A DNA stretch of 64,000 nucleotides from Neckera pumila (GCA_963969595.1 OZ018408.1:868001-932000); one strand, 5' to 3'. Counted from the stretch's first letter, positions 35,930 through 47,633 are shown. The notes: generated by a model from the letters alone, not told the origin. Numbers and translations are program-made.

Positions 35930-36860
35930 TGTTACATCACTTCCATTAAGTATCCCAACTATCATTTTCATTAAGTATTCCGATTGTCACCTCCATTAGT
36001 ATTCCACTGTCAGTTCCTTTAAGTGTTACAATTATCATTTTCTTTAAGTATTTTGTTTGTCACCTTGCTCCATTAAGTATCCCACTGTCACTTCTTTAAG
36101 TATTCCAATTGTCGCCTCCATTACGCATTCCAACTGTCACCTCCATGACAGATCCCAATTATTACCTCCATGACGTATCTCAATTGTTACCTCTATGATG
36201 TATCCCAATTATCACCTCCATGACGTATCCCAACTATCACCTCTATGACATATTTCAATGGTCACCTCTATGACGTTTCCCAACTATCACCTCCATGACG
36301 TATCCCAACTATCACTTCTATGACATATTTCAATGGTCACCTCTATGACGTTTCCCAACTATCAACTCTATGATGTATCCCAACTGTCACTTCGATGACA
36401 TATCCCAACTGTCACTTCCATCACTTATCTCAATTGTCACTTCGATGACATATCCCAATTGTCACCTCCATCACTTATCTCAATTGTCACTTCGATGACA
36501 TATCCCAAGTGTCACCTCCATTACTTATCTCAATTGTCACTTCCATCACTTATCTCAATTGTCACCTCGATGACATATCTCAATTGTCACCTCGATGACA
36601 TATCTCAATTGTCACCTCCAAGGCGTATTCCAATTGTCACCTCCATCACTTATCTCAACTATCACCTCGATGACGTATCTCAACTGTCACCTCCAAAACG
36701 TATTCCAACTGTCACCTCCATCACTTGTCTCAACTGTCACTTCCATCACTTATCTCAACTGTCACCTCCAAGACGTATTCCAACTGTCACCTCCATCACT
36801 TATCTCAACTATCACTTCCTTAAAGTATCTCAATTGTCACTTCCAAGCTTTCACATAATC
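35930..36860. repeat. 25-bp minisatellite, ~37 degenerate copies
   Basis: The consensus is close to TATCCCAACTGTCACCTCCA followed by TGACG. It repeats at 25 bp, cleanest between about 36120 and 36840, with a looser and older-looking margin on the 5' side from 35930. Variants alternate between TGACGTATC and TCACTTATC halves, which suggests higher-order units. Because 25 is not a multiple of three, the 142-residue open frame inside (36459-36887) repeats only every 75 bp and is not considered coding. Confidence 0.85.
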
Positions 36861-37107
36861 ATTTCTTTTTTTTGTTGTCTCAACTAATCACTTTGTAATA
36901 GTATTCCAAATTTATTTTGTATCTTTATTGTTTTATTTGATACTTTTTTCAAAAATACAAATTCATTTTGTCTTATGAGATACAATTTTCTATAAATCAA
37001 TTGACTATAAATACAATTTCAAATGGCATATTGATCAATGTCAACAAATCAATGGTAAAATATCCAAATTAAATTAAGTTGATTCTACATTTAGTTTTCA
37101 TTAAACA

Positions 37108-37460
37108 CTAGTGTGACCCTGTGCCATTGGCCTAATTTTCATCTACTCCCGGTTCCACTCCTGGTTTTGCTTCCGATTCTACTCCCAGTTCTACTCCCGG
37201 TTCCACTCCCAGTACCAAGAACGCCACCAAAATCAAAGTAAAAGTAATTTTCTAATTTTTTAATCAATAAATACTTTGAAATTCAATAACTTTTGCACCA
37301 CCGCTCCAAACGCCACGAAACCAAGCTGGTGCACCCCTCCTCAGCGAGAGCTTTCCGACGGTACCAAGCACGCGACCGGGGGACGCACGGTCAGGAAGTT
37401 GTCCACGCTACAAACAAAACAAAACAAAACAAAACAAAACAAAACAAAACAAACAAACAG
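37108..37460 (+). mobile_element. (AAAC)n-family retroposon with 5' ACTCCCGGTTCC repeats
   Basis: The body from 37195 matches the 29345-29600 copy (CCAAAATCAAAGTAAAAGTA, GCACCCCTCCTC, GGTACCAAGCACGCGACC) and ends in an (AAAAC)n tail at 37412-37458. It is preceded by ACTAGTGTGACCCTGTGCC, also seen at 29168, and by about four copies of a TACTCCCGGTTCCAC-like motif at 37143-37210. Confidence 0.6.
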
Positions 37461-37954
37461 CCTCATTTAAGGTATTGATATAAAGAGTCAAGATAAAAAA
37501 GATGTCTTCATCATCATGTGAAAAAATTGATAACAAGACAATCTGACTCCTTTATTTGTTTCTTACTTGCTTACATAAAAACAATTGCTATGCTTTGGAT
37601 TGCCAATGACGTTGACAATATAGACTCCAAAAAAGATCTTGAGACTTGTAAGGTCCAACTTGCATGTGCAAGAATAGGCCAAATTTTTTAGAAAAGACAA
37701 AACAATTTCTTAAACCCTATATAGAAGTGTGTAATATTTGCAATGGTTGACTCGGACTAGTTCAATTGAAGATTGTTTAAAAGAATTTTACGTCAAAGTA
37801 TATACAAAAAAAATAAAAATGTACAAGTATAGAATTCAACACGCGGCTACTAGTGTATTGAACTCTTTGTGATTTATTTTTTAGTACCTCATGAACATAT
37901 TTTCTTAGCTAATGACATTTTTTTGTCATAAAAGATGTTCATATATGTGGAGGT

Positions 37955-38960
37955 TTCCTAAATAAGGTAAAATAGACCATGGAAGTTAGAATTAGGAGTT
38001 TGCCTTCATTCCATTGCTGAAATTCTTTTGATTTTCTTGCCACATAAAAACAAGTGTGAAAATAGCAAGAGTAATTGGAATTACATTTTCTCAACAAATA
38101 TGAACTTGCTAGCTAGGAAATTTTGAAGGATTTAGTCCATTGTGGCCTATAAGAGTCCCAGGCTACCCGAAAATCAATAAAATCTGTGTCTATAATGCTC
38201 ATCTTACACACCCAAAGCAGTCACAATAATTTCTAACTTGGAAGGCCTAAAATAGTCATTTCCTATAATGAAATTACATTGAAAAGATAGAAGTTCCTAA
38301 TGAGGTCAACAATTATAGTGCATGAGCGTAGAGACCTAAGCCTACACTATAAGAAATCCGTGTTTTAGGTGACAAACCCTGATTTTTCTTGACGGATTTT
38401 AGTAGACGTCCAATGCTACAAATCCATGTTTTTTGTCAACAAAAATGTCCAATACAACATCAATGTTGACATAAAAACATGGGTTTGTTGCATTGAATGT
38501 CTACTAAAATCTGTCAAGAAAAATCAAGGCTCGTCACCTAAAACACAGGTTTCTTATAGTGCTACTAGCCTTGAACCTAGTTTTAGGTATATATCTATAA
38601 CCGTTTGAAGGTATTTATAATATATGTACTAATAATACAAGTATACTACAATGTAAAAGAGTCTATCAAACAGGTACCAATAACATAGAAGGAGCCGTAA
38701 TATAGGTATTTATAACATAGACACCTATAACCATAGAAGGTGTCTATATTTATAGATTTCTAGGCTTATCAGCTCATAGATTCTATATTCACATGCTAGC
38801 AATCCCTCTAATGAGATCACTAATCACTCCATTATTGTCAGGTTAGACATTGATTGTGGCACGCCCAAATCTCATTCATTAAAAAAAATATAATGGGTTC
38901 ATTCACTAGGTGTCCACTATGGGGTCATTTGACTGTAATGGGATGTTCTACTTTACTTGT
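37955..38960. repeat. Dispersed repeat, copy 2, interrupted by a CACTA MITE
   Basis: Blocks at 37955-38330 and 38780-38960 match 22880-23350 in the same order. The element at 38345-38561 and about 200 bp of unrelated AT-rich sequence lie between them. Confidence 0.45.
38345..38561. mobile_element. CACTA-type foldback MITE
   Basis: The element begins CACTATAAGAAATCCGTGTT and ends AACACAGGTTTCTTATAGTG. The inverted similarity covers about 75 bp at each end (through GACTT... / AAATCTGTCAAGAAAAATC). CTA is duplicated at 38342-38344 and 38562-38564. The CACTA start, 3-bp target duplication and 217-bp size indicate a miniature CACTA derivative. Confidence 0.75.
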
Positions 38961-40345
38961 AAAATTGAATTAACTCAAAATCTCATCACCGTGTAAAACA
39001 ATGAAAATTAAATTGAATTTTAACAAATTTGGAAAGTTGAATTTCACGTTGAATTGTTATTTGCTTGTTTGCTTGAAATTGTGTAAAAATGTGAGGTATT
39101 AATTATATCACATGTAGTATAATAGACTTATAAACTACTATAACTTTTGAAGCACGAACCCCATAAACTTAAATTTTTATTGGAGAGAGGTATTTCCATT
39201 GTAATCATATCCCTTATTTTTCAAAAATTAAGGCCTTTTATATTTCATAATAAATTTTATTACTTTGTCACATTTAGGTTTTTATATTTTTGAAGGGAAT
39301 TAATAAGAGTACCCAAAGTAATGATCTAGAGTTGATATTTTTGTGGTCTATTTCCACAATGAGTGGGCATGATTTGTATGAAGGTCATCTAAGAATATAT
39401 TATTTTTGGCCACCACATTTGTGCAAATAGGGCTCCCTAGTGTGTGCACATCTGAATATTGAAGATGGTTTCAAGCTCATTCTTTTCGTGAAATCTCATC
39501 ACCATCAAGTCCTTACAAATGACCAATTTTTAGTTTTAACAAAATTATTTTTACTATATTTTAATAATTTAAACATCAAAGCGTTGATCTTCTTCAAAAA
39601 TTCTGTCACTCTATTTTGTGAATAACTTTTGACCTACATTTTCTTAAGTCTCATTTTGGTGATATGTTATTTTTATTGTTATACTAATTATCCACATTTT
39701 TTTTTGAAATATATTTTTTCAAAAGGTCATTATACAATGAGTATTAGCCCAAATGCTTATAAATCAGCTAGTCATTCTTGCAATCACCCTGTGATGTCAA
39801 TTATGCATGTCAAAAATTGCCAATTTTATTGCAATTTGTCCAAAATTCTTTGAATGGCACAATAGGAGGTTAGTAGGAATAGTATATCATACTAATTGTA
39901 GTTTTACTATAAGAACCTATTGAGGAAGAGGAAAGAGATGCTTTTGAGTCAAGAATTATCCCTAGAAGAATAGACCTATGACCTCGCAGTCAAACTTTGA
40001 AATCATTAACCCCTAATTGTCCAACATAACCTCGGTGTTTTGTCAAAATCGAACACTTCAAAAATGCTCACTATGGATTGTCTTGGGAGAAAACATAGCC
40101 ATCCTAAGAAAACATTCTATGGGTGTACAAGTGGCTAAGGGACTGATTGATTGGAGCAAATAGTGAATGTGCATAGTCAAATGAATTTTTTGTTTTCCCA
40201 ATGTGCCTTGCTTGATTGCCAAGCTTTGAAAATAATCTTCCATTGCTCTAATTTTTGTGAAAATTAGCATGAATTTTTTTAGCTAGAGTTCAGCCAATAT
40301 GTGAACCATGTCTTCTTGGAAAACAACATCGTTTTTCAATTCCAA
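38961..40345. other. AT-rich spacer; TTAACCCCTAA motif at 40006
   Basis: No gene is recognised. TTAACCCCTAATTG at 40006-40019 looks like one end of the TTAA family, without a matching second end nearby. Confidence 0.35.
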
Positions 40346-40733
40346 CAAGTAGCCAGACTGAGACCTCTCACCCATTGGAACTAGTACACTTTGGTCTCTG
40401 TAGACTCTGTCATACAAGTCTCTAATGGGCTCTAGATGCATATTGATGTTCATTGATGGTTATTCATATTACTCTTGGGTTTATTTTCTCTCTACTAAGA
40501 GTGAAACATTTGATACCTTCAAGCATTTTAGACATATTGTAGAAAAACAAACAAATTACAAGCCATAATGTCTAAGAATAAATAGGGGAGGCAAATGCAA
40601 ATCTGCTGATTTTGACACTTGTTGCAAACTCCATGGCATTCAACATGAGCTCACTGCTATAGGATTACTACAACAAAAGGAGACAATTGAGCAGAAAAAC
40701 GGTCACCTTCTTGAGACCATGCACAGTCTATTA

Positions 40734-41460
40734 GGGTTGTTGCAAGAAACACTTGTCCTTTTTGGTGTCCCCTTGGCCTTAGACACATACATTTTCACTT
40801 ATAACTTTTGCATTGTATATACTTTTCTCATGAAATTTGAGACAAAGGTACATATGGTAGTTTTAGACATTGTGTAATTTTTTCCAATTTTTTCCAAGTA
40901 GTTTACTATTTTTAAACTGCCCCCAATTGGATGTCTACTTTGGCCATTTTGGAGGGTTTTAGTACTATTTTCAACTCAAAAATGCAAATTTGAAGGTGAA
41001 AATTGGTATGCAAGGAGTTTTACTGAAATTACACAAGCCTACAAAGAAATTTTTCAATAATATTAAAGGGTCCACCTTCTACATATGCTCAAAGTGTACT
41101 ACCTTTGCGCATGTGCAAAGAATACAATTTTTTTTCCCAAAAGTGAAAATGGTTGAGGAGAAGCACCTCCAAGTTAGGAAAAATAATTTTTTTTCTTTAA
41201 TTTTTGATTTTTTTTACTATTTTCTAAAAATAAAATCCCATATTATATATTTTGTTGCATTTTCCATCACTCTTAGAATGTGCATAACTTTTAAAGATAA
41301 ATTTTTTTAGGTCTGAATTTTCACATACATACTTATATGAGTGCTTTACAAATTATCCATATTTTATTTTATCTTAAAAAAAATTATTCTAGAAGTCACA
41401 ATACTCCAGTACTAAGGCCATTTTGAGCCAAAATCGGCAGGTGTTTCTTGCAACTATCCA
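40734..41460. mobile_element. PIF/Harbinger-like element with TTA duplication, inside copia
   Basis: The termini GGGTTGTTGCAAGAAACAC and GTGTTTCTTGCAACTATCCA form an imperfect inverted repeat. TTA flanks both sides (40731-40733 and 41461-41463). The copia reading is continuous when the element and one TTA are removed (HSLL followed by FKANLP), which fixes the boundaries. It is 727 bp long and non-coding. Confidence 0.75.
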
Positions 41461-41520
41461 TTATTTAAAGCAAATCTTCCAATATATCTTTGGAACGAGG
41501 TTGTACAAACAACAAACTAT

Positions 41521-41889
41521 CCCCTGAAAAGAGAGGAACACTTCCTGCTCAATTAATTAGCCCCCCCCCCTCCCCCAAAAAATTAATAGCCATTGATCAT
41601 TTTTGAAAAAAAATAAAAACACCCCCTTCCCTGCCGTTGATCCATGATACCGTGCATATACCGTATGTATATGGATACGTAAAACAAATACGGAAAAGGG
41701 ATACAGATTATCCCATATCGATTGTCAGACGACTTCGTTTTCAAAAATACAAGATTGAGGGGGGGTACTGGGATTTTGAGATTTTCCGATCAAATTATTT
41801 TTCAGACCCCCCCCCAAAAAAAATCAAAATGAGGGGTTCTGAAAAATAATTTGATCTGGAACACTATCTGTTCAAAATACAGGTACATT
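41521..41889. mobile_element. 369-bp insertion with ACTAT duplication and C-run hairpin
   Basis: ACTAT occurs at 41516-41520 and 41890-41894. Copia reading joins across it (TTNY then IFNRIPTK). The insert contains runs of 9-10 C and a hairpin (41787-41856) of GATCAAATTATTTTTCAGA and its complement around a C/A tract. The terminal sequences are not clearly inverted, so its class is unknown. Confidence 0.5.
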
Positions 41890-42922
41890 ACTATATCTTC
41901 AATAGGATTCCTACCAAGGCTGCTCTACATTACATCACACCACATCAAAGGTACCTCAAAATCAAACCAAATATTTCTTACTTATGATTATTTGGATCCA
42001 TAGCTTATCTTCAAACTAAAAAATGCTCAAAGTTAGATCCCAAATCCAAACTCATGATCTTGGTTGGCCATGATGAAATCTCTAAAGCTTATAGATGCTT
42101 GGTTATATATGCAGAAAGATAGTCATTTTTAGGAATGTAGTATTCAATGAAAATAAGGTTGACATTCCAAACTATTTAGACCTTCTTTCATTTGAGAATG
42201 ACATTTTTCCAACCTTCATTTGACCTATGACATTTCAACTACCTAAATCAACTAGCCATTATCTTCTTTGATCCTAAAACTCCTTCCATCAACCTTAGAA
42301 CCACTGTCACCTATATAATTACCTTCAAATCAAAATGATCCACCTTCATCTCCTAATTTTTTCATATCTACCTCCCCACAATCTAACCAATCACTATACA
42401 TTGATAAGCCACTTCTTCTTCCACGACAATCTAATAGGCTTAGAAAACAAAGTGTTAGACGAGATGACTACATACTTTCTGTTAGTTATGACGATTTTGA
42501 CATATGTATAGTTGAAGTAAATCCAAACCTATTAGCAGATCCTATTACTTATTATCAAACCATTCATCATCCAAGATATGGGAGGTAAGCTTGTAACCAT
42601 GTTTATGTGGGAAAGATTATATAGATATTGATAGTTCTTCATAAAAAAAAGGTAAATGTAGAAGATCAAAGCATTTACATTGATTATAACAAATTCCGTT
42701 GGGGCTTTAAATTAGCAGTCTTCTAAACACCAATTGACATAATTTTGTTGATTTGACCAAAATTTCTTTTGCATAATTGATTTGACAACCCTCTCAACAT
42801 CAATCAACATAATTTTGTTGGTTTGATCCAAAAACAAGATTTCAAATAATAATTTTATATAAGACCAGTGGAAATAAAGTGAGTAAAAATAAATAAAAGC
42901 AAACCGCCTATTATCTTCATTA

Positions 42923-43110
42923 AGCTCTAGCCTTAGTGCAATGGTTGGAACTATAGTTTTCCACATATGTGGTTGTGGGTTCAAACCTCATCAGCAACCT
43001 TGCTTAGATGGCAACCCTGCCCATATGGAAGATTTGCCTAGGTGGCAGCTTGTCCGCATGGCGGGTCCACCTAAGTAGTTTAGTCCACTTAGTAGGTATT
43101 CCCTATGTGG
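42923..43110 (+). mobile_element. tRNA-derived SINE-like element
   Basis: TAGCCTTAGTGCAATGG (42928-42944) resembles a pol III A box, and GGTTCAAACCT (42978-42988) matches a B box, about 50 bp downstream as in tRNA genes. The 5' part cannot fold into a normal tRNA, and it is followed by an unrelated body (GTCCGCATGGCGGGTCCACC). The 3' limit is approximate and no tail was defined. Confidence 0.55.
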
Positions 43111-43459
43111 TAATCTACATGGAATAATAAAAATAATTTTTGAAATTGACCAAATCCATAAATAAATCAACACAAAAGAATTGATTATTGTTTGAACTAA
43201 AATGTCCTAATCTATTGTCCAAATCAACATGTATTTTTTGGTTTTCTTGTAAATCGGACATTAAATTTTCTAATAGTGGTTTAGATGGGCCATTTGTTGA
43301 TGCCAAAGTTATGATTGTTTACGGTTTTCTTAGAGATAAAGTTGACATTCAGCTTTGATAAAGAAAGTAGAGCTCATCTTTGAATAGAAAAATTGAGTCA
43401 ATAAAAGATTGTTTTTGCTATCACAAGTTTGAACTAGAAGAACTTGATGAGGCTTGCAT

Positions 43460-45172
43460 TTGTCAAATATCTAGCATTTGGGGGGACCAAAAAGTGTAAA
43501 ATGACCTTTATTAGCAAATTTGCCAATTGATAATAAATTCTTGCACATACCTAATACGTCCATAACTTTGGGAATATCTTTATTTTTATCAAGTGTAGCA
43601 ATGCCTTGGCCAACAATGGGAAGAACATTTCTCCCCAGCAATGGTCATAGTGGAATTTGAAACAAGTCTTATTTATATGAGGAGGATCCTATTACTTGTG
43701 ACATGAGCACTAATGCTTGAGTCTAGAAACCAATCATCATTACAAAAATTTGAGGCTTCAACAAGGCCGCTAAGCCTGCCCCCCCATAGTGATATTATGG
43801 AAAAAAAAATGAAAATTGAAAATGTGGCGTGGTCACATTTCGACCACGTCAGTGTCACATCATTTTAATATTTTTAGTATTTTTTTTTGCGGTTTTTTTT
43901 GTGGGTTTTTTTTCGCGGTTTTGAAAATCACGCACTCACAGTCTTGTTGAGGCCTGAATTTTTTTGTAATGCATGAATGTGTGTGGAGGGAATTTTGGCA
44001 CCAAGTGCTTAATGTACCTCATCATCAAATATGACGACATCTTTCTCTAGTCTCCGCATGTATGTATTTCAATTTGCCCGACTTTGTTTCTTGTGATTTA
44101 GCTGTAGCTCCATCTCTCATATCTTGTCTTCAAGTTTTCGAATATCACATTTGTTAGTCCAATGAAACAAGTTGCTACAACAATTGCAGTTACCTTTTAG
44201 ATTTTGTAGGTGTCTAAATTTGGAGTCTAATTTAGAGCCTTGGGAGTTGGTACTAAACTTCTTCTGGTCCTTTGCAGTTGCTAGCCATCTTTCTTCGATC
44301 TATAGCTTGAAAATTGAACAAGCAAGTTGGAAAGTTGTTGTTGCCTTGTTTGAAGCCATGTCTTCAAAAATTGGAGCGTCCTCAAGTTGTAGCATAGCAT
44401 CCACCATGAGAAAAATCCGAGAAGAATATGGCCTCTTCTTCAATACCTTGCTCATGACTCTTGATGTGGACTAAATTTTCTTGAAGCATAAAATTTTCAA
44501 GCTCAAAAAAAAGAGATTGGATTTTCTCTATTGGATATGAGCTGTCAAAGGTATTCAAACTAGGAGGCAAATTGGGTAAGCATGTGGTCTACCAATTCAT
44601 CATCTAATACACTATTTGGTGTTTGCTAATTGACTTGTAAGGATGTTGGTATTTCTTAAGTGATCTTCAATAGTGGTTCTCTCTATCATTTTGAGACTAT
44701 ACAACTGGGTTTTCAAAGTGAGTCTTCTATTCATTGATTTTGACTCATGAAGATCCCTAAGCTTAATCCAGATAAGCCTAGAATCTTGAATATTCATCAC
44801 AGGAGGAAGGATAGAATCCTTTTTTGAGGATATAATTATTCGTAGTGCATGAAACTTCAAATCTTCCATCTTGGCTGCAACTGTAGGTGTAGGTGAATAT
44901 ATAGGTGTTGTTGTCAATATAGGTGCAAATGGTGGTACAATTTGTGATGAAACAAGTGATGTAGAGATGGTGGAAGACGATGCTCCAATGTCAAGGTTAG
45001 GATCAATCACTTTCCATGCTTTCTCTCCTTGAAGGATTATTTTAAGTTTGAATGACCAAAGGACATAGTTTTTACTTCCTTGAAGTTTTGAAGTTTTAGA
45101 AATCTCTCTCCCACTCAAAACTATTTCTATGATGCCTAAGTCTAATTCTATGCTAGAATAATCAAAGTACAA
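43460..45172 (-). pseudogene. Ty1/copia gag-protease relic
   Basis: On the minus strand, 45172-44612 encodes a gag-like segment with LQGSKNYVLWSFKLKIIL, as in the copia gag (UBN2/DUF4219) family, and DSRLIWIKLRDLHES. Further decayed gag follows to about 44382 (SLNTFDSSYPIEKIQSLFFE). Near 43690-43735 lies DDWFLDSSISAHVTSNRILL, a copia protease-type motif in which the usual DSGAS is altered to DSSIS. Stops and frame changes separate the pieces. It is opposite in orientation to the integrase relic at 40346-42590, so the two are probably remains of different insertions. Confidence 0.65.
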
Positions 45173-45815
45173 ATGATTATACTATATTGCTCTAAATGTC
45201 AATATATGTGCAATGTTTATATTACTATAAATGAAGTATTTGATCAATGTTGGGAGAGAGATACTTATGTACAAAGAGTGAGCTAACATGTAATCTAATG
45301 GTCCAATCTAAAAAGACAATGATCTACATTTGATAAACATGAATCATGGATGAATGAACAATTTTCATCCAGATACATGTCTCAACACTATGATGTATAC
45401 TTTTCTAGTACATATTGTTTATTGGATTGAAGCTTACATATTCAACAATGGGTGTTTCCAATTCATGATTTGATTGTAAATTATATAAAGAGTATGTTTA
45501 AGAACTAGTGGACCATAGTTTATTGTTGTCTTTGGTTTATAAACAAAAGTTGTTAATTTTAAGCTTTGAATTTAGTACAATTGCCCCTTGGCTAGCTACA
45601 ATCAACATTAGATAGGATAAAGGGGTCAAGCACATATCTAACTTTTTAGTTATAATAAACACTAGATGGAGTGAAGGGTTAGTCACATGCATAATTCCTT
45701 GTTTATTGTAAACATTGGGTGGAATGAGGGGCCAAAAAATTATAATACCTTGCCAATACCTTACAATATCTTAATTGAAGTGAGAAAATTGATTCAATAT
45801 TCAATTTGAAATGAA
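45173..45815. other. Spacer, nothing recognised
   Basis: No coding region is supported. It contains a diverged repeat of ACTAGATGGAGTGAAGGG / TTGGGTGGAATGAGGGG near 45610-45735. Confidence 0.35.
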
Positions 45816-47629
45816 CCCCTAAAGTTCTTTGACTATGTTTTCACCAAAATGGCTCAAAAATTGCCGTTTTTAAAACAAGTACCAAATTTTGAAAACAACC
45901 TTTTGTAAAAATCTTGTATTATGCTAACTTGAAAACATGTGGAAAAAATTTCAAAAATTTCCAGCACGTGGATTGCAAGATTTAAGCATTCAATTCACTA
46001 AATTCATTTTTTTGGCCCTACAAAAAGAAATGCAAATGCACTTCACAAGATCACTTTTCTATAAATAAAAAAAAGTGTCCAAAATGGTGGTGTTTCTTTG
46101 GATTCTTTTTCCTATATAAGCTGGCTACATGAAAATTTTCACATCATTTAGAATTGTACAACATGTAGGAAATAATAGTAAGTAGATAGTAGTAGAAAAT
46201 GATTCAAAATACAAAATTATTAAGAATTTAATTATAGAGTTAAAAAATGTTAATTCCAATGGTTGCAATGTTGTATTAACCTTGCATGCATTTTTTGGCT
46301 ATATAGAAATTTTGGGCAGGTACTTGTGATTATAGATTTCCATATTTTAGGCTGAAATTTTAATAGAATGTGGGCATGAAGAATATCTTTCATATGCATT
46401 AAATTTCATGACATTTGGAAATGTGAGTAAAAAGTTATGGCCTAATATGTTACTTTTTTCCGTAATTGGGCAATCTGGGCAAAATAAAAAAAAGTCACTT
46501 TTTTCAAAAACAAAAAATTGAAACCGGTTTTTTAGAGTTATTTATACGTAAAAAACTTTGAATCATCCGATTTCGATCAATCAGTCAAAAGGTATGAAGA
46601 TTTTAGTTTGCGGGTAGTTATGGATTTTCTACTCTAAAGTCTAAAAGAAACTTTGAAGTCCTTTATCTTACTCAATTTTCAATATTTTGTGGAAAAAATA
46701 AAACCCTAGGATGTAGATTATTTATTAAAACATTGCAAACATTGGGATTAGCATTTTTCTATTCCATAATAGATTCTTGGTAATTTTGTACTTTGAATCA
46801 TTCTCTACTACTATCTACTTACTATTTTTTTCTTGTATGTTGTACAATTCAAATGATGTGAAATTCTCAAGCATGTAGCCAACTTGTCTAGGAAAAAGAA
46901 TCCAAAGAAGCACCATCATTTTGGACATTTCTTCATCAAAAAGTGAGCTTGTGAAGTGATACTGGCCTGTTTTTTGTAGGGCCAAAAAAATAGTCTCAAT
47001 GAATTTGAATGTTTATTTCTTGCAATCCATGCAGTGGAAATTTTTGAAATTTTTAACATATGTTCTCAAGTCAGCATACTACAAGATCCTACGGTTACAT
47101 GTGTCAAAAAAAGTTTTTTTTCAAAAATTGGGTACTTGTACTAAAAATGATAGTTTTTGAGCATTTTTCGGTGAAAATATAGTCATGGAACTTTAGGGGT
47201 TAAACAATCTACATCCTATGATTTTATTTTTTTCAAAAAATATTAAAAATTGAGTAAGACAGAGGACTTCAAAGTAGAGTAGAGAATCCATAACTGCCCG
47301 CAAACAAAAAATCCTCGTAACTTTTGACCCATTGATAAAAATGAAATGATTAAAAACTCTTACGTGTATATAAATCTTAAAAACCAATTTCCAATTTTTA
47401 TTTGTGAAAAATAAAATTTGCTTGGACTGCCCAAGTTGAAAAACAAGCTACATATCATGCTGTAACTTTTGACTCATATTTCCAAATGTCATAAAATGTA
47501 GTGCATATAAAAGAATTTCTTGTTCCCACCTTCTATTAAAATTTGGCCCAAATATGTAGAAATTTGTAATCACACATACCTTTCCAGAATTTCTATGTAG
47601 CCCAAAACCACATGTTGGTCCAATAGGGG
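45816..47629. mobile_element. TTAA-family element (outer copy) carrying a nested relative
   Basis: The left terminus CCCCTAAAGTTCTTTGACTA (preceded by TGAA, probably a mutated TTAA) pairs with the right terminus CAATAGGGG followed by TTAA at 47630-47633. Its sequence is 45816-46279 plus 47204-47629, interrupted by 46280-47199. It is homologous to 18045-18962. Confidence 0.7.
46280..47199. mobile_element. TTAA-family element nested in a relative, opposite orientation
   Basis: It lies between TTAA at 46276-46279 and TTAA at 47200-47203. Its right end GAACTTTAGGGG is the complement of the outer copy's left end. Related elements at 18541 and 63030 have continuous TTGTAATAAACAATC where this insert sits, so they show the empty site. 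The insert is 920 bp and non-coding. Confidence 0.8.
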
Positions 47630-47633
47630 TTAA

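Larger units (their letters stand above)
40346..42590 (+). pseudogene. Ty1/copia integrase-region relic, split by two insertions
   Basis: Broken plus-strand reading resembles copia integrase and its C-terminal region. Recognisable pieces are LELVHFGLC (about 40378), HELTAIGLLQQKETIEQKNG (about 40645-40705), LLETMHSLL, then KANLPIYLWNEVVQTTNY (41470-41520), IFNRIPTKAAL (41895-41930), ISYLRLFGSIAYL and KLDPKSKLMILVGHDEISKA (about 41970-42090). A weaker tail ends near 42590. Many stops and frame changes show long decay. Two later insertions (40734-41460 and 41521-41889) cut the reading frame, and removing each restores continuous copia-like reading. No reverse transcriptase or LTR was identified. 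Confidence 0.7.

Noticed and set aside
35930..36860. CRISPR-like regular repeats
   Set aside because: Units are contiguous at 25 bp without unique spacers, in a eukaryotic context; it is a minisatellite.
42914..42990. Functional tRNA gene
   Set aside because: A and B boxes are present, but acceptor and anticodon stems do not pair; it is better read as a SINE head.
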